This document shows positions 15,159-24,972 of a stretch of DNA of 64,000 bases, piece by piece (within the stretch, counting starts at the first letter, position 1; each line of letters opens with the position of its first letter). The notes beneath the pieces were generated by a model that was not told the DNA's origin, did not search any database, and saw only the letters and a program-made list of their open reading frames with translations. The stretch comes from Bacteroidales bacterium (lineage in GTDB: Bacteria; Bacteroidota; Bacteroidia; Bacteroidales; Lentimicrobiaceae). The DNA lies in the NCBI GenBank assembly GCA_016705005.1, contig JADIZB010000037.1, positions 62,001-126,000 of the forward strand, in the 5' to 3' direction. A program made the translations under genes and the position numbers.

Positions 15159-16007
15159 TTATAAGCTGTATAACTCATTTAAAGTGAACACCTTGTCGGT
15201 TTTTATTCCCTTTTCCGTCCGCACCAGCGTGCAGCATTCAGTATAAAGGTCGTGCTCGAAAAAGAGGATATAACCTTTGTCAACGGCTTCCTCAAGGAAA
15301 AGCTCCTTCTCGTCAAGGGTGATCAGCGGGCGGGTGTCGTAACTCATAACCCAGGGCAATGGCAGGTGGGCAGCAGTAGGAAGCAGGTCGCTCGCAAACA
15401 CAATGGTTTTACCATTGTACTTTATAAAGGGAATGGCCTGCCCATCGGTATGGCCATTGTAAAATCTGACCTCAATTCCGGGGAAAAGTTCGCCGGGATA
15501 ATCGAACAGTTTCAGTCTTCCGCTCTCTTCGATGGGTTTGATGTTTTCTTTAAGAAAAGAGGCACTTTCGCGGCGGTTGGCATGCATGGCCCATTCCCAC
15601 TGGGGGGCGCTGATCCAATAAGTCGCGTTCGGGAAAACGGTTTCAAACCCGCTGCGGTCGGCAGTGTATTTCACGCTTCCTCCGGCATGGTCGAAGTGCA
15701 GGTGGGTGAGGAACATATCGGTGATGTCTTCAGGAGTGAAGCCATGAACTGCAAGAGATTTCAAAAGGGTATCGTCGCCATTCAGGTCGTAATGGCTGAA
15801 AAATTTCTCACTCTGCTTGTCGCCGATGCCATTATTGATCAGAATCCTGCGGTTTCCGTCAACCACCAGCAGGCATCGCATCGATAAATTGATCAGGTTG
15901 TTTTCATCGGCCGGGTAGTGTTTGCTCCACAAGGATTTGGGCACCACGCCAAACATGGCGCCACCGTCGAGTTTCAGGTTTCCGGTAGGAATCGCGTAAA
16001 GTTGCAT
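15159..16007 (-). CDS. Metallo-beta-lactamase-fold hydrolase
   Basis: This 282-residue cytoplasmic protein has the zinc-binding motif THLHFDHAGG (H-x-H-x-D-H) at about residue 105. Later ligands are visible in YNGHTDGQ and VFASDLLPTAAH. The layout resembles lactonase-like members of the superfamily, but the substrate is unknown. It is on the same strand as the leucine operon, 145 bp upstream of MCC-beta, and could share its transcript. A thioesterase or lactonase role next to acyl-CoA catabolism is only an inference. Confidence 0.85.
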   Translation of the reverse strand: MQLYAIPTGNLKLDGGAMFGVVPKSLWSKHYPADENNLINLSMRCLLVVDGNRRILINNGIGDKQSEKFFSHYDLNGDDTLLKSLAVHGFTPEDITDMFLTHLHFDHAGGSVKYTADRSGFETVFPNATYWISAPQWEWAMHANRRESASFLKENIKPIEESGRLKLFDYPGELFPGIEVRFYNGHTDGQAIPFIKYNGKTIVFASDLLPTAAHLPLPWVMSYDTRPLITLDEKELFLEEAVDKGYILFFEHDLYTECCTLVRTEKGIKTDKVFTLNELYSL

Positions 16008-16172
16008 AGAATTCGTATTTTAGCCTGATAAACAATGGAAGGGGTGAATTTGTTAGTGGAAAATTCTTTCCAATTCACTAAAGATCCACACGAAAACGCA
16101 AATTATTGTAGATATTCTCACTCAGATAGAAAAACACTTTTCACCCATTGGCGTTTAGAATGACAATAGCGA

Positions 16173-16199
16173 AATCTTGCGTCCTTGCGTCCTTGCGTG
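16173..16199 (+). repeat. Pre-start octamer repeat (GCGTCCTT family)
   Basis: Units of CTTGCGTC/CTTGCGTG (period 8), the reverse complement of a CACGCAAGGAC repeat, lie ~27 nt before the start codon of the amidotransferase-like gene. No partner arm or ORF of the four-helix-bundle type is nearby. Confidence 0.75.
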
Positions 16200-16225
16200 G
16201 TATAAAATTAATGTACATAAATAAA

Positions 16226-17320
16226 ATGAAGAAAACAGCATTCGTTTTTATATTGATTCTGCTCAGTATTTCGCTTTCAGCCCAGCAGTATTTCGGATCT
16301 CCTGCCGCGCTGGGACATCGGAGTATTGTTCTGATGAATCCGACTGAGAATAACCTGAGCACGGTCTTCAATCTGATCGACAATCATATTCTCACACTGC
16401 CCGACGATTATAACCTGGTTGGGTTTTATTGTCGTTCGCAGGCCTATGATTTCAACGTGTCGGCCGACTTCATCCGGAAATCGGGCCGTACCAATGTATT
16501 TTTGCATGCCTGTGTTTACCAGACCGGCGATTCTGTCTTCTCAGGGAACAGTTGCACCAACGATTTTAACCTGGTTTTTTCAGGATCAGAAGGTGTTATC
16601 TTTTTTGGCGGGCCCGATATACCACCAACGCTTTACGGACAGGAAACAAGCTTACTTACAGAGATTACCGATTACAACCGGCACACCTTTGAGGCCTCTT
16701 TTCTTTTTCACCTTCTGGGCGGATATCAGGATGAAAACTACGTTCCGCTTCTGGAGCAGAAGCCGGATTACAGGATACTGGGTATCTGTCTGGGCATGCA
16801 GACCCTGAATGTGGCCACCGGTGGCACACTGGTTCAGGATATCCCTTCGATGGTTTATGGGCAGAAATCGGCCGAACAGGTCCTGAAGGCCGACCCGGAT
16901 GCCCGGCACCGGAATTACAACACAAATCTCGGCACCGACAATGACCTGCTTTGGGGACATTTCCACAGGGTAGAAATTACGCTACCCGAAAGAATGCATT
17001 ATTTATTACAAGGGTCTGATGATCATCCTTATGTTTTGAGCAGCCATCACCAGGGAGCAGACCTTATCGGGAAAGGTCTGATGATTGCGGCTACCAGCAT
17101 GGACGGAAAAGTCGTGGAAGCGCTTGTACACGAAAAATATCCCCATGTGATGGCATTCCAGTTTCATCCGGAGCCCGCCTTTCTTTATCAGGCTGAAACC
17201 AGATTTCATAACTTACCAGGTCAACCTTCAGTCAACTCATTTATTGGCCTCTATCCGGGAAATAAGGGAGAATCGTTTAACCGGAACATATGGAAATGGA
17301 TGGGGGAGGTGTTCAGGTAG
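16226..17320 (+). CDS. Secreted class I glutamine amidotransferase-like protein (peptidase C26 type)
   Basis: This 364-residue protein has a clear signal peptide (MKKTAFVFILILLSISLSAQ), which sets the start at 16226; the upstream in-frame extension translates the repeat at 16173-16199. The class I amidotransferase triad is complete: cysteine in LGICLGMQTLNV (residue ~190), and histidine and glutamate in FQFHPEP (residue ~315). FFGGPDIPPTLYG and HFHRVEI match gamma-glutamyl hydrolase/PuuD-like C26 proteins. Such enzymes hydrolyse gamma-glutamyl bonds, and export suggests an extracytoplasmic substrate such as gamma-glutamyl peptides. That is inference. A heptamer repeat begins at the stop codon. 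Confidence 0.8.
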   Translation: MKKTAFVFILILLSISLSAQQYFGSPAALGHRSIVLMNPTENNLSTVFNLIDNHILTLPDDYNLVGFYCRSQAYDFNVSADFIRKSGRTNVFLHACVYQTGDSVFSGNSCTNDFNLVFSGSEGVIFFGGPDIPPTLYGQETSLLTEITDYNRHTFEASFLFHLLGGYQDENYVPLLEQKPDYRILGICLGMQTLNVATGGTLVQDIPSMVYGQKSAEQVLKADPDARHRNYNTNLGTDNDLLWGHFHRVEITLPERMHYLLQGSDDHPYVLSSHHQGADLIGKGLMIAATSMDGKVVEALVHEKYPHVMAFQFHPEPAFLYQAETRFHNLPGQPSVNSFIGLYPGNKGESFNRNIWKWMGEVFR

Positions 17321-17451
17321 AAAGTCTAAAGTAAAAAGTAAAAAGTCTAAAGCCTGCCTGTTGGCAGACAGGCAAAAAGTAATTTTCCAGAATTAACACC
17401 ATCCCTTCCACAGAACGGAACTTTTTACTTTTAGCTTTAAGCTTTGAGCTT
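17321..17451. repeat. Gene-free inverted pair of heptamer repeats (AAAGTCT family)
   Basis: The left arm (17321-17352, AAAGTCT/AAAGTAA units) starts on the base after the amidotransferase stop codon. The right arm (17420-17451) reads the same family on the minus strand and starts 3 nt after the butyrate kinase stop codon. The 67 bp between them hold a GC-rich imperfect hairpin (GCCTG...CAGGC at 17352-17373) and no ORF. The pair sits between convergent genes and could act as a bidirectional terminator. Confidence 0.8.
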
Positions 17452-17454
17452 CCA

Positions 17455-18531
17455 CTACCGGTATTCCTTGACTTCAATCTCGCCCTTCAGGACCATCAGT
17501 CCGTTCATGGCCAGCGCTCGCATTTCGTCCTCTCCGGGATAAACATGCACCGGGGCAATTTTATAAACACGCTCAATGATCTGGTTTACAAACCATTTTC
17601 CATGGGCTATTCCCCCGGTAATTAATATTCCGTCAACTTCGCCCTTAAGCACTGTGCTCATGGCTCCGATGGTTTTGGCGACCTGATAGGCCATGGCTTC
17701 AAAAATAAACTTGGCATATTCATCGCCTGCTTCAGCACGTTTTTCGACATCAAAAGCGCTGTTGGTGCCCAGAAAAGCCATCATTCCACCTTTGCCTTTG
17801 ATCATCTGGAGAATCTCCTGTTTGGTGTATTTACCGCTGAAACAAAGTCTGACAAGATCTCCTGAAGGCAATGTACCGCTTCGTTCCGGAGAAAAAGGCC
17901 CTTCGCCGTCGAGTCCCTGATTAACATCAATCACCTTACCATGATGATGTGCGCCTACTGTAATTCCACCGCCAAGATGAACAACAATAAGATTCAGGTC
18001 TTCATACCTGCGCATAATTGACTTGGCATGTTGACGGGCGGTGGCTTTCTGATTAAGAGCATGAAATATTGAAATCCGCTGAAATTCCGGATGTCCCGAT
18101 ACCCTTGCATGCGGCCCAAGTTCGTCTACCACCACAGGATCGGCAATAAAAGCCCGGGCATTGGGAAGGCTTTTCGCGATGTCATCCGCGATGAACCCGC
18201 CCAGATTACTGGCATGTTCACCCATCGGGCTGTTGACCATGTCGTGTTTCATGGCTTCATTTACTTCATAAACCCCTGAAGCGATGGGTTTGGTAAGTCC
18301 ACCACGACCTACAACAGCTCTGATAGAATCCATTTCAATACCGGCTTCTTCAAGTTGTTTGTAGATGATCTCCTTGCGAAAGGAATATTGGTCTGTGATT
18401 TTGTTGAATTTTGAAAGCTCTTCGGCTGAATGGGATATGGTCCGGACAAAGACCGGATTGGCACCGCTGAAAACGGCTATTTTGGTCGATGTAGACCCCG
18501 GATTGATGGCCAGAATGCGGAGCTCTTCCAT
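17455..18531 (-). CDS. buk: Butyrate kinase
   Basis: This 358-residue acetokinase-family enzyme converts butyryl-phosphate and ADP to butyrate and ATP. Typical motifs are LAINPGSTSTKIAVF near the N-terminus, VVGRGGLTKPI, VVHLGGGITVGAHHHG and ITGGIAHGKW. It lies 24 bp downstream of ptb, forming the usual ptb-buk pair for substrate-level ATP from butyryl-CoA. Branched-chain acyl kinases (isobutyrate, isovalerate) look the same, and the adjacent leucine operon makes such substrates plausible. Confidence 0.94.
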   Translation of the reverse strand: MEELRILAINPGSTSTKIAVFSGANPVFVRTISHSAEELSKFNKITDQYSFRKEIIYKQLEEAGIEMDSIRAVVGRGGLTKPIASGVYEVNEAMKHDMVNSPMGEHASNLGGFIADDIAKSLPNARAFIADPVVVDELGPHARVSGHPEFQRISIFHALNQKATARQHAKSIMRRYEDLNLIVVHLGGGITVGAHHHGKVIDVNQGLDGEGPFSPERSGTLPSGDLVRLCFSGKYTKQEILQMIKGKGGMMAFLGTNSAFDVEKRAEAGDEYAKFIFEAMAYQVAKTIGAMSTVLKGEVDGILITGGIAHGKWFVNQIIERVYKIAPVHVYPGEDEMRALAMNGLMVLKGEIEVKEYR

Positions 18532-18555
18532 TTTCTTGGATTTTTATTGTTTGGA

Positions 18556-19461
18556 TTACTTCGCAATTAAAGCAGCCAGGGCGATACTGTATAATTTGGT
18601 CTGCGCACTGTCGCCACGCGATGACAGAACACAGGGAACCCTGGCTCCGGCAACAAAAGCACCAAGTTCAGCACCAGCCAGTTTGGTGTTTGTTTTATAA
18701 AAGACGTTGCCAGCCTCAATGTTCGGGAAAAGCAGGCAGTCTGCATCTCCGGCAACAGGTCCGGTTAGTTTCTTTATCTCAGCAGATTCCTTGTCAATGG
18801 CTGCATCAAGCGCCAGCGGACCGTCAACATAAGCCCCGGTGATCTGACCCCTGTCGGCCATTTTCGACAACAGGGCAGCATCAACGCACGAAGGCATTCC
18901 GGCAAGGACCTGTTCAGAAGCGGTAATCACTGCCACTTTGGGTTTTTCAAGTCCCAAAGCTTTTGCTGTATTAACGAGGTAATTTAAAATAGCAACTTTT
19001 TGTTTGAATTCAGGAAGCGGAATGATGGCAACATCGCCAACGATCAGCAACTTATGATAGAGAGGGTTTTCTATTACCGTTACATGGCTCAGCACAGCAC
19101 CCGGATCCATGAGGCCTTCTTCCTTGTTCAGAATGGCTTTCATATACTTATCGGTGCTAACCAGACCTTTCATCAGAAGATCGCCTTCACCGCTGTTGAC
19201 AAGTTTAACAGCAGCAACAGCAGCCTTTGCTTCATTGGGCTCGTGTACCAGCCTGAACTTTCCCGGGTCAATGCCCAGTTGTCCGCAAACCTTCCGCATG
19301 GTCTCTTCATCGCCAACAAGGATTCCATCTATGATTCCCTTATCTACTGCTTCACCAACGGCCTCAATGGTGTGTGCGTCATTGGCATAAGCCGCAACCA
19401 GTCTTTTCTTTGTTTTCGATTTCAGGACTTCAAACATCTGGTCCAGTTTGGTAATTGCCAT
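18556..19461 (-). CDS. ptb: Phosphate butyryltransferase
   Basis: This 301-residue phosphate acyltransferase exchanges CoA of butyryl-CoA for phosphate, giving butyryl-phosphate for the downstream kinase. Family features are LMKGLVSTDKYMKAILNKE, SHVTVIE, EKPKVAVITASEQV, GAYVDGPLALDAAIDKES and the C-terminal VVALV-like segment with RVPCVLSSRGDS. Length is normal. A strong Shine-Dalgarno sequence precedes the start, which is unusual for this phylum, and a matching promoter lies ~215 bp upstream. Confidence 0.94.
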   Translation of the reverse strand: MAITKLDQMFEVLKSKTKKRLVAAYANDAHTIEAVGEAVDKGIIDGILVGDEETMRKVCGQLGIDPGKFRLVHEPNEAKAAVAAVKLVNSGEGDLLMKGLVSTDKYMKAILNKEEGLMDPGAVLSHVTVIENPLYHKLLIVGDVAIIPLPEFKQKVAILNYLVNTAKALGLEKPKVAVITASEQVLAGMPSCVDAALLSKMADRGQITGAYVDGPLALDAAIDKESAEIKKLTGPVAGDADCLLFPNIEAGNVFYKTNTKLAGAELGAFVAGARVPCVLSSRGDSAQTKLYSIALAALIAK

Positions 19462-19465
19462 ATTA

Positions 19466-19472
19466 TTCCTCC
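19466..19472 (-). promoter_or_regulatory. Strong ribosome binding site of ptb
   Basis: GGAGGAA on the minus strand sits 4 nt before the ptb ATG. Most genes in this window have no Shine-Dalgarno sequence, so this is a notable exception and supports the chosen start. Confidence 0.7.
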
Positions 19473-19676
19473 GTTACTATTTAAGATTAATTATTATAAT
19501 TGTTACCTTGTGAGACTGCTAAAAAAATGAAAATCAATACTTTAAAATGTCTGATTTGATCATTGTGTAAGCTTAAAATCAAATCTTAGCACCATTGCGT
19601 CAATGCTGAATCAAAGCGTATTGAACAAAAGTTAAATATCTTGATAATGCGATACTTGCATTACATTTTCAGGGTG

Positions 19677-19708
19677 CAAAATTATCAATTCAGATCATAT
19701 GTTTCAAA
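19677..19708 (-). promoter_or_regulatory. Bacteroidota-type promoter for ptb-buk
   Basis: On the minus strand, TTTG (19705-19708), a 20-bp spacer and TAATTTTG (19677-19684) match the -33/-7 consensus TTTG and TAnnTTTG. Transcription would start near 19670, giving a leader of about 200 nt before ptb. The rest of the 19462-19863 gap shows nothing else recognisable. Confidence 0.5.
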
Positions 19709-19863
19709 AATAAGTGATTCACTTAAATTATTTAGAATGATTTTATTGAACGGTTAAAACTTCTGAAAATCCCTGATTGCAATTGAAGATCTGTTTTTTT
19801 AATCGAACTTCGTAAGTGCCAGAATATTAATGTTATAGAGTTTATTCTGGGATGAAATCAAAC

Positions 19864-22800
19864 CTAATTCAACAGAAATTTTTCTTTCTGAAAATATTCC
19901 CCATCATCAATCGCTACAATGTAAAGACCACGCGGATAGTTCCGTGCATTCACCGAAAGCAGATTTTTCCCCCGGGTATGTCCATGGGTCAACAGCCTGC
20001 CTGTAACATCAGAAATCCTGAATTCCCTGTCATTATTCGCAAGAGACGTCAGGTAAATAACGCCGTCGCTGACATAAACACTGAATACTGCCTTTGCATC
20101 CGGGGTAACTTCCGGATTCTGTGTAAGGAGTAACTTGAACCTTGAAGGGTTATCACCTGCTGATGATCTGAAATTATAAACAGGGGTCCGGATAAGGTCG
20201 GCAACATTTCCTTCCTGCTCGTCAACCAGGTAAATTCCGTTGATCCCGGTAAGGTCATTCCTGCTAAGACTGATGTTGTAATTTCCGGAACCATTTCCGG
20301 CAAATCCCAATTGGATGTATTTCCTTCCGGTGAAATCGGGTAGCGTGTTGGTCGACAGAATTTCACTTCCTGCCACTGAATAAAACTGTGGTGCGAAGCC
20401 TTGCAGAAAGCGGGAATCAAAATCCCTGTCGTAATATTCTGTGGCATTGTCCCTGAAGGAAATTACTGTCTGCTGGGCAGTTGACTTCTCCTGATCAATG
20501 GCGGTCAGAATCAACCTTGCCTGGGCGTTCTTAAACCATGATAGAGCACCGTGCACCCTTGATGCAGAGGGAATAACCAATGCAGAAGAACTGCCTGTCA
20601 GCAGTTGTAACATAAATCCATTTCCTGCGGGATCAGGTCACCTGTTCCACGGTCGGTGTAAGCTGCACCGGCTTCATCCCATACCTTGGCCACACCGGCA
20701 AATTCAGCAGGTGCGCTCCAGTTTATGCCATCATTCCAGGCAATAGCGCATGGAAAGGGATTTCCGGCCAGGTTCCACCCGGCATAATCGGAATCTGTAT
20801 TCCGCGTTAACCCGGTTATAGATAATTCATCTTCATTGAATGGTCCTGAGAAAATTCTGGTACTTACGTTTGAGTTGGCAACAAGATAACCTCTTCCGGA
20901 AACAAAGTTGGTTTCAAATAAGTCATTCAGAGTCCCTCCCGGAGCTGTCCTGTTGATCCACAGTCCGGCATTTTCATCCCATTTATAAAAGTCATTGCCC
21001 GATCCCGGAGTATGGAAATCCGCGATCGGCTGATCAGTAACCGGAGAAGAAAGAAGATGCCACCCTTCATCAGCGGTTGTGAAACCATTGATGTATCTTT
21101 CAATGTGTTGGCTACCCTCAACATCCGGGTTACCACCAAGGTAGGATCCTGTACTGCCTGAATCAGATTCTATCAGGAGGTCGCCTGAGACAGTAAATTG
21201 CATGCCTTCATTCACGGTGAGAGAACCTTCAGCCCCGATGGTGAGATCATGACACCAGGCCGAAGCATTGATAACGGGGATATTGTCTGTGACATCATTG
21301 ATCACAACATTAGTTTCTGCTCCTGGAATCCCGTTGCTCCAGTTTCCGGAAGTGTGCCAGTCTCCGCTGACCGAGCCATTCCATGTTGTAGTAGCCGGCG
21401 CCTGCGTTATGCCGCTGATGATGAGCGAAAAGGCCTGCGGGCCCAGGTCAAGGGTTCCTTTATGCGTTATTTGTAAAAGATAAGTGTGTTGTGCGGATGG
21501 AGTCCCGGCTTCAACCTTTTCTACATTGTCTACCAGGTTATCACCCGTTGTTGCTGCTGAAGCAGGATTGCCTACATCCAGTTTCCACGGGAAGGTAGAC
21601 AACGGCAGTTTCACTGATAAGCCGGATGTCCAGGTCATTTACCAGAGCAGGAGTCGGATCGTTGGTATAGTAAGTGAAATTACTTGAGGGCCGGTCAGTC
21701 CATGAGATTGTCGAGGCCAGGGGCTGGGATCCGCTGGTATAAACCGGGATTCGGATGGTATCGCCCTGCGATAGGGATAATTCACGGATATTGAAATCAA
21801 ATCCGTATCCTGCATCCTCACTCATCAGCAATGCTGCTTTTCGGGTGTCGAGCAATCCCCATCCGAAATTGTAGTCAGGGCCTGCATTTGCGCCGGCTTC
21901 ATTGGCTGTGTGAATAAGCAGCCCCTTCATGGTGGCGGCCCTGATCGTACTGCTTCCGGTCAGATTCTTACGGTGTTCAAGCAGCAGTCCGATGGACCCA
22001 CTGGCATTGGGGGTTGACATAGAGGTACCGGTCAGGGTTGTGTATGAAGTGGTTGAGGCTGATGTAGATGAATAGAGACTTGTTCCGTTGGCAACCAGAT
22101 CTGGCTTAATCCTTCCGTCATCGGCCGGACCGGTATCGCTGAAACCGGCGAGTACTACATCAGATGGTGAACTGTAACCAGCTGGTATATCAGCAACGGC
22201 GCCCATGGTGAGAATATTTTTGCCACGCCCTGCCAGGGAATACAATCATAGCCGTTTACGCCCCCGTCGCGGTCTCTTACAGAACTCGAAAGCACCCAGG
22301 TTCCGCCATTCCACAGCCAGTGGGCCACAGGTTGGGTTACAGGGCCTTCGAACCGGTCGTTACCCGATGATTTAACTATCAGGTAATTTGGCGCCAGCCA
22401 GGCAACCGTGTCCCAGTCACGCGAAGTATACTCATAAGCCCCGAAACCATAATCAGCGGTTCGGCTGAGGGTGGTATCCCCGAACCATGCCCACCGTCCG
22501 TCTCCCCGATAATTGTTGGCCCATCCGGTCAGATAGCCATAGGAATGGTTTGAAACCTGAAGTCCAGTGGCTGCAGCGGTTGCCATTTCACTTTCATCAT
22601 CGTTCCAGTCATAGGAAACCAGATTTGCCTGATATGACATTCCCCTGGCTGCAGGGTCAACGCCTGCGGCAATCATCGTTCCACCCACATGGGTCGCATG
22701 ACTGCTTGTGCTCACCGAACCATCACCCTGACTTGCCCTGCCACCGTATTCCTGGTGACCTGTAAGCACCCGGCCCCCATCCCAGACAGCCAGGCTTATC

Positions 22801-23126
22801 CCATTGCCTGTAAGGTTAAGGCCTGCAGTGCCTCCGGGCCAAACGGCAGATGCTGCGGTGGTTGCAGCGGCATTGTTGTTGGTTGTGCCGATAAATCGTG
22901 GAAATCCGTTAACAAAATGGCTGAGTTCTATAATGGAACTTCCTGTTTCAGACCTCATGAGAATGCCCAATGAATCGGCCAGCCTGATGGTCGCCAATTT
23001 ACGCAACTCATTGCCGGCTGCTTTTTTTTCTGCAAAGTCCAGAAGACCTGACCCGGCAGTATTTTCCTGGGCTGAGGAAATGGAGTACCCATAAACAATC
23101 AGACATATGAAGAATAGTTTTTTCAT
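19864..23126 (-). CDS. T9SS-secreted subtilisin-family (S8) protease, split by three frameshifts
   Basis: Four overlapping frames join into one ~1085-residue protein. The order is a signal peptide (MKKLFFICLIVYGYSISSAQ), then an S8 domain with aspartate in LAVWDGG, histidine in SHATHVGGTM and serine in GTSMSTPNASGS. The standard LVNDLDIRL segment follows, then a repeat-rich region with WNGSVSGDWHTSGNW, and a T9SS sorting domain ending YPRGLYIVAI. The breaks are at homopolymers: T5 at 22217-22221 (one base short), G3 at 21589-21591 (one too many) and C2 at 20618-20619 (one short). Each single-base correction restores a known family sequence. The gene may be intact in the organism and broken only by sequencing error, or it may be decaying. 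Confidence 0.85.
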
Positions 23127-23300
23127 GGTAGGTTTGGATGTTTTCATTCTGGACTTCAGGCATTGAATTATCACATAACACTGTAAAAGTTAATTCGGAT
23201 TTGGAAGAAAAGTAATTGTTGTCAGCGCATTGAATTTCAGGATTTCTCCATAATTAATGTTTATTTCACAGGGCCATTCGGTATACAATCAAGGATTGAA

Positions 23301-23308
23301 TAACTTTG
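23301..23308 (+). promoter_or_regulatory. Probable -7 element of the lnt promoter
   Basis: TAACTTTG matches TAnnTTTG and lies 18 nt upstream of the lnt start codon. A -33 TTTG partner is not clear, so confidence is limited. Confidence 0.4.
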
Positions 23309-23326
23309 TCATGAATAACAATTTCT

Positions 23327-24954
23327 ATGAACAAACGATTATTGCGCTCTTTGCCATTTATTTCAGGCTTATTACTGGCTTTATCATGGCCTGCGGGAGG
23401 GTTCCCTCTGTTGCTTTTTTTCGGACTTGCCCCCCTTTTGCTGTTGGAAGATCACCTGCTTAAGAACAGGCTTAAACACAGCACTTTCCACATTTTTTTC
23501 AGGGTAGCCCCGGCTTTCATCATCTGGAATGGACTGACAACCTGGTGGATATACAATGCCACCCTTGTGGGTGCAATTGCTGCGACGGTTGTCAATACAA
23601 TCTGCATGTCATTGGCATTCTGGCTGTTTCATTTTATCCGCAGAAGCCTGAAAAATCCCGGCCAGGGTTATCTGAGTTTTGTTTTCATCTGGATTGCTTA
23701 TGAACACCTGCACCACAACTGGGACCTCAACTGGCCCTGGATGAGTCTTGGTAACGGATTTGCCGCCTGGCCCTCCTGGATACAATGGTATGAATATACA
23801 GGAATGTATGGTGGTTCTCTGTGGATGCTAATCGTTAATGTATTGGTATTCAAATTGATTAAAGGATTATTGGAGGGCACCCTTAAGGGAATCCCTGTAA
23901 GGAAACTTCTGGGCATAGCTTTGCTGATAATGGTTCCGGCTATTGTATCAATGGTTGTTTATTACACTTACACAGAAAAGAAAGCCCCGGTGGATGTGGT
24001 GGTGGTTCAGCCGAACATAGATCCCTATGATGAGCAATATGAACTTCCGGCATCACAGGTGATTGAAAATGCTTCAAAACTGGCAGAATCAAAATCCGAC
24101 AGCCTGACCGATTTTATCGTTTTCCCCGAATCGATGGTTCAGCCCGACTGGTCATCCGGTCAGATGATCTGGGAAAACGATCTGACCAATCAGCCAACCA
24201 TCAATATGTTCAGGGCTGGTTTGCTGACTAAATTTCGAAAGTCAGCCTCGTGGTAGGTTATTCTACTTATCGCTCCTACAGCGAAGGGGATGTTATTCCG
24301 CCAACAGCCCGGCAGTTCCGTGGAGGGGGAGGTTATTACGATGCCTACAACACCGCTTTTCTGATCAGGAACCCGCTCGATTTGCAGCGCACCCATAAAT
24401 CAAAACTTACGCCCGGGGTAGAGTTGATGCCATTTCCCTGGTTGCTGAAACCTCTGGGTGATTTCGCACTTGACCTTGGCGGAACCGTCGGACAGCTGGG
24501 TGTTGATGCCGAACGGACACCATTCACCATCAACGACACCCTGAAGGTAGCACCGGTGATTTGTTATGAGTCGGCCTATGGTGAGTTTGTCGCAGGATTT
24601 GTGCGCAACGGGGCAAACATGATTTTCGTGATTACCAACGACGGATGGTGGGGCAACACAGCCGGTCACCGTCAGCATATGCTGTTTTCGCCCGTCAGGG
24701 CCATCGAAACCCGGCGCAGCATCGCCCGTTCTGCCAATACAGGAACCTCATGCTTCGTTAACCAGCGGGGCGATGTTTTCCAGGCCACTGAATACTGGAA
24801 ACCGGCTGTTATCAGGCAGACACTCAACGCCAATGATAAGATCACCTTCTATGTCAGATATGGCGATTATATTGCCAGGGCATCGGTACTGGGGATGATT
24901 TTGTTTCTGTTTTTGGCCATTAGCAGGAGGTTGCAGGGAAGAAAGGCTTCTTAA
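23327..24954 (+). CDS. lnt: Apolipoprotein N-acyltransferase, split by one frameshift
   Basis: Lnt adds the third acyl chain to lipoproteins at the inner membrane. The N-terminal half has several hydrophobic segments (PLLLFFGLAPLLLL, AAWPSWIQWYEYTG). The second half is the nitrilase domain: VVVVQPNIDPYDEQY, FPES (catalytic glutamate), HKSKLTPGVE (lysine) and VICYESAYGE (cysteine). The frame breaks at an A3 run (24238-24240). One added A gives KFRKVSLVVGYSTY and rejoins the halves into ~542 residues, the normal length. The final ~300 bp recur at 28567-28872, and the last ~70 bp at 26677-26746. The gene is convergent with, and 18 bp from, the next gene. Confidence 0.88.
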
Positions 24955-24972
24955 TCGTATTTGAGTGTTTCA

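Noticed and set aside
15252..15887. Plus-strand 211-codon frame opposite the metallo-hydrolase gene
   Set aside because: Antisense shadow of a gene with an intact zinc-binding motif.
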